Source: Gambelia wislizenii (Eukaryota > Chordata > Lepidosauria > Squamata > Crotaphytidae). From it: DNA of 64,000 nt. Of this stretch, positions 63,201 through 64,000 are shown piece by piece; position 1 is the first letter of the stretch; the number at the start of each line of letters is the position of its first letter. The notes beneath the pieces were generated by a model, which was not told the DNA's origin, made no database searches, and saw nothing but the letters and a program-made list of their open reading frames with translations. The stretch spans positions 215,496,645-215,560,644 of the forward strand of contig JAUMIR010000005.1 of the NCBI GenBank assembly GCA_030847615.1, written 5' to 3'. The position numbers and the translations under genes were made by a program.

Positions 63201-64000
63201 ACTTTTGTTCTTCCTGATTTCCCAGGGTCCCTCACTCATCTCTGTCACTGTAATTTTGTATTTGGTCTAGTCAGGGATTGAGGGATGTGCCCAGCCTTTT
63301 ATTCCCCCTCGAAATCTTTATCCAAGAAATCCCACAGAGTGCAAGGTTAGAAGAACCTGCAAGGGCACCTCTTTTCTTTCCTCAGTTCTCAGTTACACAG
63401 TCAATAATGATGGCCTGGCACCATGGGCACATTGTGGTCTCTTGCATCCTGCAGAAGATCTCTCTCCTGCCCCACTTGGAGCAGGTGATTTCTCCCCCCC
63501 CCCCATTCTTTATCTTTAACTTTCCGAGTATGTAATCCTTCCTCTAATCCAATAAGGACCCCACATGTCTGCTTGGCAGCTGTCACCATCTCATCTCCTT
63601 CTTTGGTATTGGGGATTTCTTCCACATCTTACTTCCCCTTATGGATTGAATTACAGCCCTGCCACTGCAATCTAAATACCCCTTGTATACTCTTTGCATA
63701 CAGATCCTTTGGATTTCTCTGAAGGTGTCCTGCTGCTAATATGTTGGTGCCCTTTCTAGATCTTCCATGTGCCAATGTATCATAAACTACCTGTATTGGA
63801 GATTTCATCTTTGTCTGTTGTGGAAATATTTTACCAATGTTGATACCTGAGTAGATGAGAACCAAATGTCTCTTACAGCTAAATGTAAAATGAACCTTAA
63901 TATGCTGAAATGCACGTTAACCAGTATGTTTAATGTTTTAAATCTTCAGATATGGAGTTTTGAAACGTCATCAGTCCTTCATAAGCTAAATAGTCATGAA
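137..64000 (+). CDS. APAF1: APAF1 gene, internal part (16 coding exons, both ends outside the window)
   Basis: APAF1 is the cytosolic scaffold that binds cytochrome c through its C-terminal WD40 propellers, oligomerises with dATP into the apoptosome and activates caspase-9. Coding exons: 137-268, 840-953, 3733-3917, 9511-9637, 11122-11247, 13396-13530, 15112-15237, 18658-18819, 20796-20924, 23152-23277, 28692-28811, 39317-39442, 55623-55748, 59299-59418, 59709-59834, 63950-64000. They join into one open frame of about 677 codons with AG acceptors and GT donors throughout. The product is colinear with human APAF1 from roughly residue 455 to 1132 of 1248 (positions estimated from memory of the human protein). 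The CARD, most of the NB-ARC and the last WD blades lie outside. There is no frameshift or stop, so the gene looks functional. Introns range from 290 bp to 16.2 kb and hold all the transposons listed below. Confidence 0.96.
269..839. other. intron, nothing recognised
   Basis: AT-rich intron between exons a and b. I see no repeat family, ORF or conserved block in it. Confidence 0.7.
840..953 (+). CDS. APAF1: APAF1 exon b: helical domain 2, middle part
   Basis: 38 codons in phase 0, the same length as the human exon. The acceptor is CTCACAG and the donor is GTATGG at 954. The peptide begins [20 protein letters not shown], which differs from human at one residue (T for A), and ends LDQK. It continues the helical bundle before the propellers. 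Confidence 0.95.
1141..1370. mobile_element. Tigger/pogo-like MITE
   Basis: 230-bp element flanked by TA (1139-1140 and 1371-1372). Its ends are complementary: CAGTTGTCCCTCTGTATCC at the left, and AGGGGCAACTG-type sequence at the right. The body carries phrases shared with many copies in this window (ATCCACGGATTT, CCATTTTGCTATGCCATTGC, CTGGAACCAAACCCCAGTG). TA target duplication and CAG...CTG ends fit the Tc1/mariner superfamily, Tigger/pogo group. It has no coding capacity. Confidence 0.8.
1728..1970. mobile_element. Tigger/pogo-like MITE, inverted relative to 1141-1370
   Basis: About 243 bp, TA-flanked (1726-1727 and 1971-1972), beginning CAGTTGTCCCTTCATATTC and ending GGAGGACAACTG. It is the same family as the element at 1141 but in reverse orientation, so the two make a 0.8 kb inverted pair. 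It contains a pure C tract near 1772-1786. Confidence 0.8.
1971..3335. other. intron stretch, no family recognised
   Basis: About 1.3 kb with several short open frames and no clear protein similarity. A short CA run lies near 2335. The base composition is less AT-rich than the neighbouring intron, which suggests an old insertion, but I cannot name it. Confidence 0.5.
3340..3525 (+). mobile_element. 3' tail of a LINE or SINE (L2/CR1-type tail)
   Basis: An AT-rich run is followed by ACTGCCTTGAGTCCTATATT, GGGAGAAAAGTGAGATATAAA and an (AATAA)-rich end. This matches the common squamate retroelement tail of the form 'gccttgag...gggatataaataaa', also seen here at 48110-48190. The body is too diverged to say whether it is a LINE or a SINE using a LINE tail. 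Confidence 0.45.
3733..3917 (+). CDS. APAF1: APAF1 exon c: end of helical domain 2
   Basis: 185 bp, so the exon ends two bases into a codon; the AT at 3916-3917 is completed by the G at 9511 to make Met. The acceptor is TTCCCAG and the donor GTAAGG. The peptide has [24 protein letters not shown] and [11 protein letters not shown], matching human closely. It is the last exon before the propellers and contributes the helical linker. Confidence 0.95.
3918..5639. other. intron stretch, nothing recognised
   Basis: 1.7 kb with ordinary AT-rich intron composition. No transposon family, ORF of interest or conserved block was seen. Confidence 0.6.
5648..5725. repeat. (TTA/TAA)n microsatellite
   Basis: Imperfect TTA/ATT trinucleotide run at the 3' end of the minus-strand L2 element. 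Read on the minus strand it is a (TAA)n-like tail, as expected for L2/CR1-type LINEs. Confidence 0.85.
5956..8601 (-). pseudogene. L2 ORF2 remnant (endonuclease-reverse transcriptase)
   Basis: Broken open frames at 8601-8074 (endonuclease), 7711-7121 (start of RT), 7044-6478 (RT palm with [20 protein letters not shown], the YTDD box and [12 protein letters not shown]) and 6420-5956 (C terminus) are successive parts of one protein in L2 order. The YTDD replaces the usual YADD. At least three frameshifts or small deletions separate the pieces. This protein would copy the LINE RNA at a nicked target. Confidence 0.85.
8977..9178 (-). repeat. direct repeat in the 5' leader of the L2 element
   Basis: A block of about 28 bp, TGCAGGCTTGGGTCTTCCTG followed by GCTGGCAAG, starts at 8977 and recurs with two differences at 9147, a period of 170 bp. 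It lies upstream of the L2 endonuclease in the element's orientation, so it may be 5' promoter monomers. Confidence 0.6.
9201..9510. other. intron stretch, nothing recognised
   Basis: AT-rich intron between the L2 element and exon d, with a pyrimidine-rich stretch before the acceptor. Confidence 0.6.
9511..9637 (+). CDS. APAF1: APAF1 exon d: start of propeller 1
   Basis: 127 bp. The first G completes the split Met codon; the rest is 42 codons. The acceptor is AATGCAG and the donor GTAATA. The peptide [19 protein letters not shown] is followed by [12 protein letters not shown], the first WD40 blade of APAF1. It is nearly identical to human in its core. From here every exon ends in phase 0. 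Confidence 0.96.
9638..11121. other. intron, nothing recognised
   Basis: 1.5 kb of AT-rich intron without a recognisable repeat or ORF. Confidence 0.55.
11122..11247 (+). CDS. APAF1: APAF1 exon e: WD40 blade
   Basis: 42 codons, phase 0 at both ends. The acceptor is TTTTAG and the donor GTAAGC. The peptide has [20 protein letters not shown], then [20 protein letters not shown], with the GH-like AHDDEV turn and the DKKVK end of a WD40 unit. It is very close to human. Confidence 0.96.
11413..11490. repeat. 40-bp tandem duplication
   Basis: The block GATAACCTTGATGTGTTATA and what follows, through CATTCAGTAA, occurs twice with a period of 40 bp (starting at 11413 and 11453). The copies are essentially identical, so the duplication is recent. 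It is intronic. Confidence 0.9.
11491..12889. other. intron stretch; one weak repeat-like block
   Basis: Mostly unremarkable intron. The block near 12018-12075 (AGCAGGGATGGGAAAAGGAC, then CAGCCTGCAGG) resembles the edge of a hAT-type interspersed repeat common in squamates, but it is too short for a firm call. Confidence 0.4.
12890..13083. mobile_element. Tigger/pogo-like MITE
   Basis: 194 bp starting CAGTGGGCCCTTGGTATACC after a TA and ending GGAGGCTGACTG. It contains ACATCCGTGGACGCTCAAGC and CATCCCTTATATTAAATGG, the same body as the other copies. Confidence 0.75.
13396..13530 (+). CDS. APAF1: APAF1 exon f: WD40 blade
   Basis: 45 codons, phase 0. The acceptor is TTTTAG and the donor GTAAGT. 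The peptide runs [20 protein letters not shown], then NCCQFNN and [12 protein letters not shown]. Strand and turn pattern match the human blade; the inserted NTNHSQ loop differs from human but has a similar length. Confidence 0.95.
13531..15111. other. intron; LINE/SINE tail at about 14535-14645
   Basis: Mostly plain intron. The block at 14535-14645 (TTGAGCGTCTCATTAGGGGG, AAAAGGGTGAGATAGAAATA, then ATAAATAAA) is a diverged L2/SINE-type 3' tail on the + strand. The remainder shows nothing. Confidence 0.45.
15112..15237 (+). CDS. APAF1: APAF1 exon g: WD40 blade
   Basis: 42 codons, phase 0. The acceptor is AATGCAG and the donor GTATGT. The peptide runs [20 protein letters not shown], then [20 protein letters not shown]. 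The GH, FSPND and SADGTLK marks of a canonical WD40 repeat are all present and near human. Confidence 0.96.
15665..15771 (+). mobile_element. CR1 LINE 3'-end fragment
   Basis: GATGGCCATCTGTCGGGAAT, then GGTTTGGACTGGATGGCTCT and TGTGGTCTCTTC, the same 3' end as the CR1 copies at 49150-49265 and 49690-49800. It is 5' truncated to about 100 bp and ends at the hairpin at 15772. Confidence 0.75.
15772..15860. repeat. 34-bp perfect-type hairpin
   Basis: The left arm 15772-15805 and right arm 15827-15860 are reverse complements with a single mismatch, separated by a 21-base loop. The arm core is CCAGGCTACGGACATAAG. Confidence 0.95.
15900..17145. repeat. GC-rich block with long imperfect inverted arms
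   Basis: About 15900-16020 and 17030-17145 are imperfect inverted copies; both carry GGCAGCAGC...GTGGCAAGCC, TCCACCTCCAGG-type and AGCAGCTTC motifs in opposite orientation. Between them, on the minus strand, lie a CpG-rich stretch, a TATA-like ATATAAGG near 16680, and a 129-residue open frame (16566-16177) starting MGRDNGG with serine runs. I do not recognise the protein. Confidence 0.5.
16177..16566 (-). other. serine-rich open frame of unknown nature inside the GC-rich block
   Basis: 129 codons from an ATG at 16566. Residues 12-31 are almost only Ser/Thr/Asn, and the C-terminal half has a hydrophobic stretch ([18 protein letters not shown]). The minus-strand upstream has a TATA-like box about 110 bases before the ATG. 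It could be a fragment of a retroelement leader and gag, or a chance frame in a repeat. I do not recognise it and would not call it a gene. Confidence 0.25.
17562..17782. mobile_element. Tigger/pogo-like MITE
   Basis: 221 bp, TA at 17560-17561, starting CAATGGGCCCTTGGTATCC and ending GAGGGCTGACTG. The body (GGTTCCAGGACAC, CCATTATATACAATGGCATA) matches the other copies. Confidence 0.72.
17783..18657. other. intron stretch, nothing recognised
   Basis: AT-rich intron before exon h, without a recognisable family. Confidence 0.55.
18658..18819 (+). CDS. APAF1: APAF1 exon h: long WD40 blade
   Basis: 54 codons, phase 0, the longest exon of the propeller part, as in human. The acceptor is TCTAAAG and the donor GTAAGT. 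The peptide has [19 protein letters not shown], then [20 protein letters not shown] and AKNKLF. The long loop between strands (residues 20-30) is the most diverged part. Confidence 0.95.
19081..19197. mobile_element. diverged hAT-type MITE
   Basis: CAGGGATAGGGGATGTTTGG, CCACCAGATGTTTATGAACT, then GGGCTGATGGAAGTTGTCAT and AGGCCACATGTTTTCCAC. These follow the layout of the common squamate hAT-type inverted-repeat element ('ccagatgttgtt...actgcaactccc...gggctgatgggagttgtag...ggccacaggttcccca'). The match is by memory and the arms are decayed. Confidence 0.5.
19198..20795. other. intron stretch, nothing recognised
   Basis: 1.6 kb of AT-rich intron up to exon i. No family or frame stands out. Confidence 0.55.
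20796..20924 (+). CDS. APAF1: APAF1 exon i: 43-codon WD40 blade, counterpart of the XL-specific exon
   Basis: 43 codons, phase 0. The acceptor is TTTTCAG and the donor GTAAGT. The peptide has [20 protein letters not shown], then IQYCDFCPN and VALSHYSVE. In human APAF1 a 43-residue repeat at this point is present in the XL form and skipped in a shorter form. The equal length and place make this the likely counterpart, so it may be alternatively spliced. Confidence 0.93.
20925..21397. other. intron stretch, nothing recognised
   Basis: Unremarkable intron with one short G run near 20995. Confidence 0.55.
21398..21693. mobile_element. foldback (long-inverted-repeat) MITE
   Basis: 296 bp starting GACTTTTTCACACTGGCTAA and ending GCCTGTCTGAAAAAGTC. 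The two halves are near reverse complements over about 125 bp each (for example CAGTGCTGTCCTGCTTCCAG at left and CTGGAAGCAGGACAGTGCC at right), with a short unpaired centre. It would fold into one long hairpin. There is no coding capacity. I cannot name the superfamily. Confidence 0.85.
21694..22249. other. intron stretch, nothing recognised
   Basis: AT-rich intron without a recognisable family. Confidence 0.55.
22250..22455. mobile_element. diverged Tigger/pogo-like MITE
   Basis: GGTATCCATGGGGGGTTCTT, ATACAGGGGTCGAACTGTAT, GTGTCCCATATATACAATGG, TTTTCAAGCCATGGATGG and GGAGGGCCAACTATA. All are body or end phrases of the family, but the left end is lost, so borders are approximate. Confidence 0.6.
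22895..23045. mobile_element. squamate interspersed-repeat fragment
   Basis: ATAACAGCAGGAGAAGACTA, TGCCTGCTTGTCAGCTTCTC, CATCTAGTTGGCTGCTCTG, then GGCCTTTGGTCTGATTCACC and an end CTTATGTT. This reads as the right half of a common sauropsid repeat whose left half appears inverted at 57187-57265 (AACATAAGAGCC...GAGACCAAAAGCC). Family name unknown to me. Confidence 0.5.
23152..23277 (+). CDS. APAF1: APAF1 exon j: WD40 blade with conserved Trp
   Basis: 42 codons, phase 0. The acceptor is TACTTCAG and the donor GTAAGT. The peptide has [20 protein letters not shown], then [19 protein letters not shown]. The Trp after GHMS aligns, by counting from the XL exon, with about human Trp884, a residue reported near cytochrome c in the apoptosome structure. 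It is kept here. Confidence 0.95.
23504..23790. mobile_element. Tigger-like MITE with a GC-rich core
   Basis: 287 bp, TA-flanked, starting CAGTAGGACCTACATATCTG and ending GGATACAGGAGTGCTACTG. Outer parts contain GAAATCCGTGGATAATAACA and ATTCACGGATAATTGAATC. The core is GC-rich with a palindrome around GGCGAACTCGCC (about 23688-23699). The same layout is seen at 31662, 56219 and 61510. Confidence 0.8.
23819..26243. mobile_element. terminal-inverted-repeat element carrying a GC-rich minisatellite
   Basis: A 2.4 kb element. The left end ACCGTATATTCCGGCATATA plus AGACGAC is the reverse complement, with one difference, of the right end GTCGTCTTATACGCCGG plus AATATACGGT. ACCT borders both sides (23815-23818, 26244-26247), suggesting a 4-bp target duplication. 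Inside, after sequences such as CGTATAAGACCACCCC, comes a GC-rich tandem array (about 24450-25775) and outer GC-rich arms. No transposase was seen, so it is non-autonomous. The superfamily is not recognised. Confidence 0.8.
24450..25775. repeat. GC-rich palindromic minisatellite, about 75-99 bp period
   Basis: About 15 units. Each has TTTGGGGAAGGGGGGTGGCT-like sequence followed by its own complement (AGCCACCCCCCTCCCCAAAG-like), so each unit can fold. The left half uses the variant CAAAGCGAGGCTTTGG at about 70-90 bp spacing; the right half uses CGGCGCGATTCCGCGCC at 95-99 bp spacing (for example near 25339, 25437, 25533, 25628, 25723). The long open frames on both strands here (up to 399 codons) are products of the repeat. 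Confidence 0.92.
26195..26376. repeat. 91-bp tandem duplication spanning the element's 3' end and flank
   Basis: The block from GGGCACTTTTGAGTGCTCAA through the terminal repeat and the flank CTCTCCCTATGGATTGTGGT to GACGGACAC occurs at 26195-26285 and again at 26286-26376, with few differences. Each copy holds the palindrome ACTTTTGAGTGCTCAAAAGT. Confidence 0.95.
26440..27850 (-). mobile_element. L2-type LINE remnant
   Basis: Minus-strand fragment. An RT piece at 27631-27299 has [20 protein letters not shown], then [20 protein letters not shown] and [20 protein letters not shown]-terminal piece at 26993-26781 has [17 protein letters not shown] and ITPILKSVH. The order and wording match the larger L2 at 5640-9200. 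Many lesions make it inactive; the 5' half is missing. Confidence 0.85.
27851..28691. other. intron stretch, nothing firm
   Basis: AT-rich intron. A segment near 28490-28565 may be a decayed LINE/SINE tail on the minus strand. The rest shows nothing. Confidence 0.45.
28692..28811 (+). CDS. APAF1: APAF1 exon k: WD40 blade
   Basis: 40 codons, phase 0. The acceptor is TTCAACAG and the donor GTAAGT. The peptide runs [20 protein letters not shown], then [20 protein letters not shown]. The length equals human, but the sequence is less conserved than the neighbouring blades, as is usual for this part of the protein. Confidence 0.93.
28812..29559. other. intron stretch, nothing recognised
   Basis: AT-rich intron; no family seen. 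Confidence 0.5.
29560..30640 (+). mobile_element. old L2-type LINE remnant
   Basis: Plus-strand, strongly decayed. Near 29810 the translation gives GQFQSGYSP; near 29926-30010 it gives [11 protein letters not shown], then [20 protein letters not shown]. These align with the L2 RT blocks FQSGFRAGY, AFDTIDHGIL and GGTVLQWF. The segment near 30440-30540 still reads QNVTARP, L2's C-terminal block. Full of stops. Confidence 0.65.
30641..31430. other. intron stretch, nothing recognised
   Basis: No clear family. A short open frame at 30893-31273 has no recognisable similarity. Confidence 0.5.
31431..31653. mobile_element. Tigger/pogo-like MITE
   Basis: 223 bp, TA-flanked, CAGTTGTTCCTCCATATCC to GAAGGGACAACTG. 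It is close to the copy at 1141-1370, including CCATTTTGCTATGCCATTGC. Confidence 0.82.
31662..32090. mobile_element. Tigger-like MITE with a GC-rich core
   Basis: 429 bp starting CAGTAGCACCACTGTGTCCA and ending GATACGGGGGTCCTACTG before TA, only 8 bp from the previous MITE. The core (about 31725-31995) is G-rich on the + strand with (GGTG)n runs and GGAGGAGGCGAGCTCGCC; a second GAG block lies near 31955. It belongs with 23504, 56219 and 61510. Confidence 0.8.
32091..33999. other. intron stretch with one unexplained open frame
   Basis: 1.9 kb. A 139-codon + frame at 32433-32852 (starting [20 protein letters not shown]) has no similarity I recognise and no splice signals that would join it to APAF1. 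The remainder is AT-rich intron. Confidence 0.45.
34000..36170 (+). mobile_element. L1-clade LINE remnant with internal deletion
   Basis: A long leader (34000-34820), then ATG at 34823 opening a charged, coiled-coil-like start ([20 protein letters not shown]), typical of LINE ORF1. After interrupted frames up to about 35400 the sequence jumps to what looks like a LINE C-terminal and 3' untranslated part ending in a T-rich stretch near 36130. Most of ORF2 is missing. Clade assignment is tentative. Confidence 0.45.
36171..37669. other. intron stretch, nothing recognised
   Basis: AT-rich intron; a short (GGCT)n run near 36190. Confidence 0.5.
37670..38165 (-). mobile_element. LINE 3'-end fragment (L2/CR1 group)
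   Basis: The minus-strand translation has [20 protein letters not shown] then [20 protein letters not shown], the C-terminal 'RAFSVAAPKLWNSLP...SF' block of L2/CR1-group reverse transcriptases, followed by AT-rich 3' untranslated sequence. The (TTTTA)n run at 37678-37710 is its tail. Confidence 0.75.
38166..39316. other. intron stretch, nothing recognised
   Basis: 1.15 kb of AT-rich intron before exon l. No clear family. Confidence 0.5.
39317..39442 (+). CDS. APAF1: APAF1 exon l: WD40 blade
   Basis: 42 codons, phase 0. The acceptor is ATTGTAG and the donor GTAAGC. The peptide runs [20 protein letters not shown], then [20 protein letters not shown] and VK. It matches human at LINGRTGQ..YLT and CCCLS. 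It is the last exon before the 16.2 kb intron. Confidence 0.94.
39774..39951. mobile_element. Tigger/pogo-like MITE
   Basis: 178 bp, TA-flanked, CAGTTGGCCCTTTATATCC to GATACTGAAGGCCCACTG. It is shorter than its relatives because of internal deletion. Confidence 0.78.
40172..40320 (+). repeat. DIRS left terminal inverted repeat
   Basis: Starts around CCTTTCCCAGGGTCTAGGC and runs past GGAGGAGCGATCCCTAGATG. It pairs with 53720-53868. The outermost GGTCTAGGCTTCAGAACATC also pairs with 53495-53525, as expected for the internal complementary region of DIRS elements. Confidence 0.85.
40460..41308 (+). pseudogene. DIRS gag remnant, N-terminal part
   Basis: A charged gag-like protein. The readable frame (40646-41266) has AREDTRH-like basic sequence, then acidic serine-rich stretches ([28 protein letters not shown]) and a C-terminal [20 protein letters not shown]. 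It shifts frame near 41217 into [20 protein letters not shown], then TKKLYSLQ, where an L2 LINE begins (about 41310). The same gag resumes at 48475. Confidence 0.7.
42061..42074 (+). repeat. target-site duplication of the L1, left copy
   Basis: AAGTATGTTTTAAT lies immediately before the L1 5' end; the identical 14 bases follow its A-rich tail at 48059-48072. Confidence 0.88.
42210..43330 (+). pseudogene. L1 ORF1 remnant (RNA-binding chaperone)
   Basis: The N-terminal frame 42210-42635 is basic and acidic mixed. After a shift, the frame 42578-42904 has a coiled coil ([20 protein letters not shown]) running into the RRM-like [17 protein letters not shown] and [15 protein letters not shown]. 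Past a stop at 42902 the C-terminal domain continues with [16 protein letters not shown] near 43030. This is the L1 ORF1 (Transposase_22 type) order: coiled coil, RRM, CTD. It normally trimerises on L1 RNA. Confidence 0.8.
43944..47580 (+). pseudogene. L1 ORF2 remnant (endonuclease, reverse transcriptase, zinc knuckle)
   Basis: The endonuclease (43944-44873) keeps its catalytic set: [36 protein letters not shown] and SDHTPL. A frameshift near 44870 leads into the RT (44897-46084) with [59 protein letters not shown] and the FADDILLY active site. A TGA at 46082 and shifts near 46430-46580 break it again. 46586-47266 and 47248-47580 hold the C terminus with a CWRGC...HMWFHC zinc knuckle. Confidence 0.9.
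48059..48072 (+). repeat. target-site duplication of the L1, right copy
   Basis: AAGTATGTTTTAAT, identical to 42061-42074. The first two As merge with the A tail. Confidence 0.88.
48198..48462 (+). mobile_element. tRNA-derived SINE
   Basis: Begins GATGCAGTGGTTAAATGCC (A-box-like) with a B-box-like AGTTTGATTCC about 40 bases later, then GTCGGTAAAGTGAGTACCCA, a common squamate SINE body, and ends in (ATAA)n. It sits directly behind the L2 tail inside the DIRS gag. Confidence 0.75.
48475..48895 (+). pseudogene. DIRS gag remnant, C-terminal part
   Basis: Continues the gag from 41308. Joined by eye across small frameshifts, it reads [18 protein letters not shown], then [29 protein letters not shown] and [20 protein letters not shown]. 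The PxxDAPVSAL and AxxRxMWLxxWxxD wording is typical of DIRS gag. It is interrupted by CR1 near 48895 and takes up again at 50287 with [12 protein letters not shown]. Confidence 0.72.
48896..49265 (+). mobile_element. CR1 LINE, 3' end
   Basis: The translation [18 protein letters not shown], then [26 protein letters not shown] and [15 protein letters not shown] is the C terminus of CR1 ORF2. It is followed by the typical CR1 3' end, GGATGGCCCTCGTGGTCTCT to TTCTATGATTCTATGA at 49250-49265. 5' truncated; inserted in DIRS gag. Confidence 0.88.
49266..49802 (+). mobile_element. CR1 LINE, second 3'-end copy
   Basis: Covers the same C-terminal region ([12 protein letters not shown] start near 49330, then [18 protein letters not shown] and [17 protein letters not shown]) and ends with GGTTGGACTGGATGGCCCTT and a TTCTATGA near 49795. 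It has an internal 33-bp tandem duplication at 49476-49541. Confidence 0.85.
49476..49541. repeat. 33-bp tandem duplication within CR1
   Basis: AGATGGCAACCATGTGGCAA plus AACAAAGGAGCAC appears at 49476 and at 49509. It is an exact or nearly exact duplication. Confidence 0.9.
49803..50286 (-). mobile_element. CR1 LINE fragment, RT centre, opposite strand
   Basis: The minus-strand frame (50464-49829) encodes [19 protein letters not shown], then [55 protein letters not shown] and [11 protein letters not shown]. This is the CR1 RT palm with the FADD active site. The frame is open over this piece, so this is a younger copy. The N-terminal part of the open frame (before about 50286) belongs to DIRS in antisense. 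Confidence 0.9.
50287..53561 (+). pseudogene. DIRS gag end, RT, RNase H, methyltransferase-like and tyrosine-recombinase remnants
   Basis: In order: gag end ([20 protein letters not shown], Arg-rich); RT start at 50752-51039 ([20 protein letters not shown]); RT active site [15 protein letters not shown] near 51215; RNase H-like 51491-52039 ([41 protein letters not shown]); [20 protein letters not shown] and [19 protein letters not shown] typical of the DIRS methyltransferase-like part (52049-52457); tyrosine recombinase 52731-53561 with [17 protein letters not shown]. At least five frameshifts make it inactive. Confidence 0.88.
52731..53561 (+). pseudogene. DIRS tyrosine recombinase, the longest intact stretch
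   Basis: 276 codons without a stop. The conserved C-terminal catalytic set is visible: an Arg-containing box around [21 protein letters not shown] near 53262 (HxxR), and the final nucleophile Tyr in FIRHYKLD near 53371. The enzyme would insert the circular DIRS DNA. The usual start is lost, so this is only the core. Confidence 0.85.
53720..53868 (-). repeat. DIRS right terminal inverted repeat
   Basis: Reverse complement of 40172-40320. It includes TTTCTTTCCTGCTTACC and AGACTTCAGGATGTTCTTC, and is followed at once by a MITE at 53869. The internal complementary region at 53495-53600 (GACTTCAGGATGTTCTGAAG, TTTTCCAGTGGCTAGGC) repeats both outer ends. Confidence 0.85.
53869..54118. mobile_element. 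Tigger-like MITE at the DIRS 3' end
   Basis: 250 bp, TA-flanked, CAGTAGGACCCCTGTATCC to GATACAGGGGTCCTGTTG. It carries AACCGTGGATAACAGCGAAC and ATTGAATCAGTGGATAATGA. It is of the same subfamily as the GC-core elements but without an expanded core. Confidence 0.82.
54119..55622. other. intron stretch; possible old repeat at 54770-55080
   Basis: AT-rich intron up to exon m. The block 54770-55080 (GCAGGCGAGGGCAACAGTGT, GGCAGGGGGCCAATTTTCC) has the look of a decayed hAT-type repeat. A poly-A run is at 55268-55285. Confidence 0.4.
55623..55748 (+). CDS. APAF1: APAF1 exon m: WD40 blade
   Basis: 42 codons, phase 0. The acceptor is CACTAAG; the donor after CAG is GTGCTG, which departs from the consensus at +3 to +6. 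The peptide runs [20 protein letters not shown], then [20 protein letters not shown] and [11 protein letters not shown] is identical to human and fixes the assignment. Confidence 0.94.
55749..56218. other. intron stretch, nothing recognised
   Basis: AT-rich intron. Confidence 0.55.
56219..56461. mobile_element. Tigger-like MITE with a short GC-rich core
   Basis: 243 bp, CAGTAGTGCCCCTGTATCC to GATATAGGGGTGCTACTA. It carries GAAATCCGCAGATAACAGCC and a core GGGAGGCAAGCTCTCCTCCC. Left TA present; the right terminal base is mutated. Confidence 0.78.
56462..57186. other. intron stretch, nothing recognised
   Basis: No family recognised. Confidence 0.5.
57187..57265. mobile_element. squamate interspersed-repeat fragment
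   Basis: GGAACATAAGAGCCATGCTA, GGAGACCAAAAGCCTATC, TAGTCCAGTTCTCC. This is the left half of the repeat whose right half is at 22895-23045, in the other orientation. Confidence 0.45.
57266..57672. other. intron stretch, nothing recognised
   Basis: A 67-codon frame at 57289-57492 has no known similarity. Nothing else seen. Confidence 0.5.
57673..58954. mobile_element. Tigger-like MITE expanded by an internal minisatellite
   Basis: 1.28 kb flanked by TA (57671-57672, 58955-58956). The left end is CAGTCGTCCCTTCACATTCG followed by CGGGGGTTCCG; the right end is TTCGCGAATGTGGAGGGACA then ACTG. The terminal parts (GAAAAATCCGCGAATAACAA, AAATAACCGAAACCGTGAAT) resemble the other copies, but the centre is a long GC-rich tandem array. 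Confidence 0.85.
57760..58850. repeat. GC-rich minisatellite in two period classes (64 and 63 bp)
   Basis: 57760-58330 repeats a 64-bp unit (CAGGCCTTCGCGGGGCCTTG, CTAGGCCCCGCGGAGGCC, CCGGCCCTCCCTCCCT). From 58340 to 58850 the unit is 63 bp (CCCACCCCTCCCCAGGCC, TTCGCGGGGCCTCCGGAGGG, then TCCCGCGAAGGC). Each contains short palindromes. The multiple-of-three period gives long open frames on both strands. Confidence 0.92.
58957..59298. other. intron stretch, nothing recognised
   Basis: Plain intron before exon n. Confidence 0.5.
59299..59418 (+). CDS. APAF1: APAF1 exon n: WD40 blade
   Basis: 40 codons, phase 0. The acceptor is TAATCAG and the donor GTAAAT. The peptide runs [20 protein letters not shown], then [33 protein letters not shown] is identical to human. 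Confidence 0.96.
59709..59834 (+). CDS. APAF1: APAF1 exon o: WD40 blade
   Basis: 42 codons, phase 0. The acceptor is ATTACAG and the donor GTCAGT. The peptide has [20 protein letters not shown], then [20 protein letters not shown] and AK. The intron before it is the shortest in the window (290 bp). Confidence 0.96.
59960..61170 (+). other. possible retroelement leader and gag-like start, unassigned
   Basis: A pyrimidine-rich leader (60120-60340) is followed by an 80-codon frame at 60341 starting [20 protein letters not shown], Lys/Ser rich like the N termini of DIRS or LTR gag proteins. Broken frames continue to about 61170. It ends at a SINE (61181). I could not match it to the DIRS copy at 40172, so the identity is open. 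Confidence 0.35.
61181..61409 (-). mobile_element. tRNA-derived SINE
   Basis: Read on the minus strand it starts at 61409 with AGCCAGCATGATGTAGTTTG (A-box region), GTTGGACTATGACTCTGG, a B-box-like TTTTGAATTC, then GGAAACCCAGTGGGTGACTT and GTCAGAAACAACTTGAAGCC, ending in an ACAACAAC tail at 61181. CATTAAT at 61174-61180 and 61410-61416 is a probable target-site duplication. Confidence 0.8.
61510..62024. mobile_element. Tigger-like MITE with a minisatellite-like core
   Basis: 515 bp, TA-flanked, CAGTAGCACCCCCACATCCG to GGATTCGGGGGTGCTACTG. The core (about 61560-61910) has four or five diverged units of GGGCCATGG-(C/T)GGG-GTGAAGGGG and CCCCTTCCCCCTTTGCCCC, at roughly 80-90 bp spacing. Confidence 0.8.
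62027..63949. other. intron stretch, nothing firm
   Basis: 1.9 kb between the last MITE and exon p. Some short open frames (for example 62291-62677) show no similarity I recognise. A C-run is at 63495-63504. Confidence 0.5.
63950..64000 (+). CDS. APAF1: APAF1 exon p: WD40 blade, cut by the window edge
   Basis: 17 codons visible, phase 0, after the acceptor ATCTTCAG. The peptide [17 protein letters not shown] aligns with the human IWSFDLLLPLHELRGHN. The G of the usual GH turn is S here. The exon continues beyond 64000; at least two more blades follow in the human gene. Confidence 0.93.
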   Translation, partial: MWSFETSSVLHKLNSHE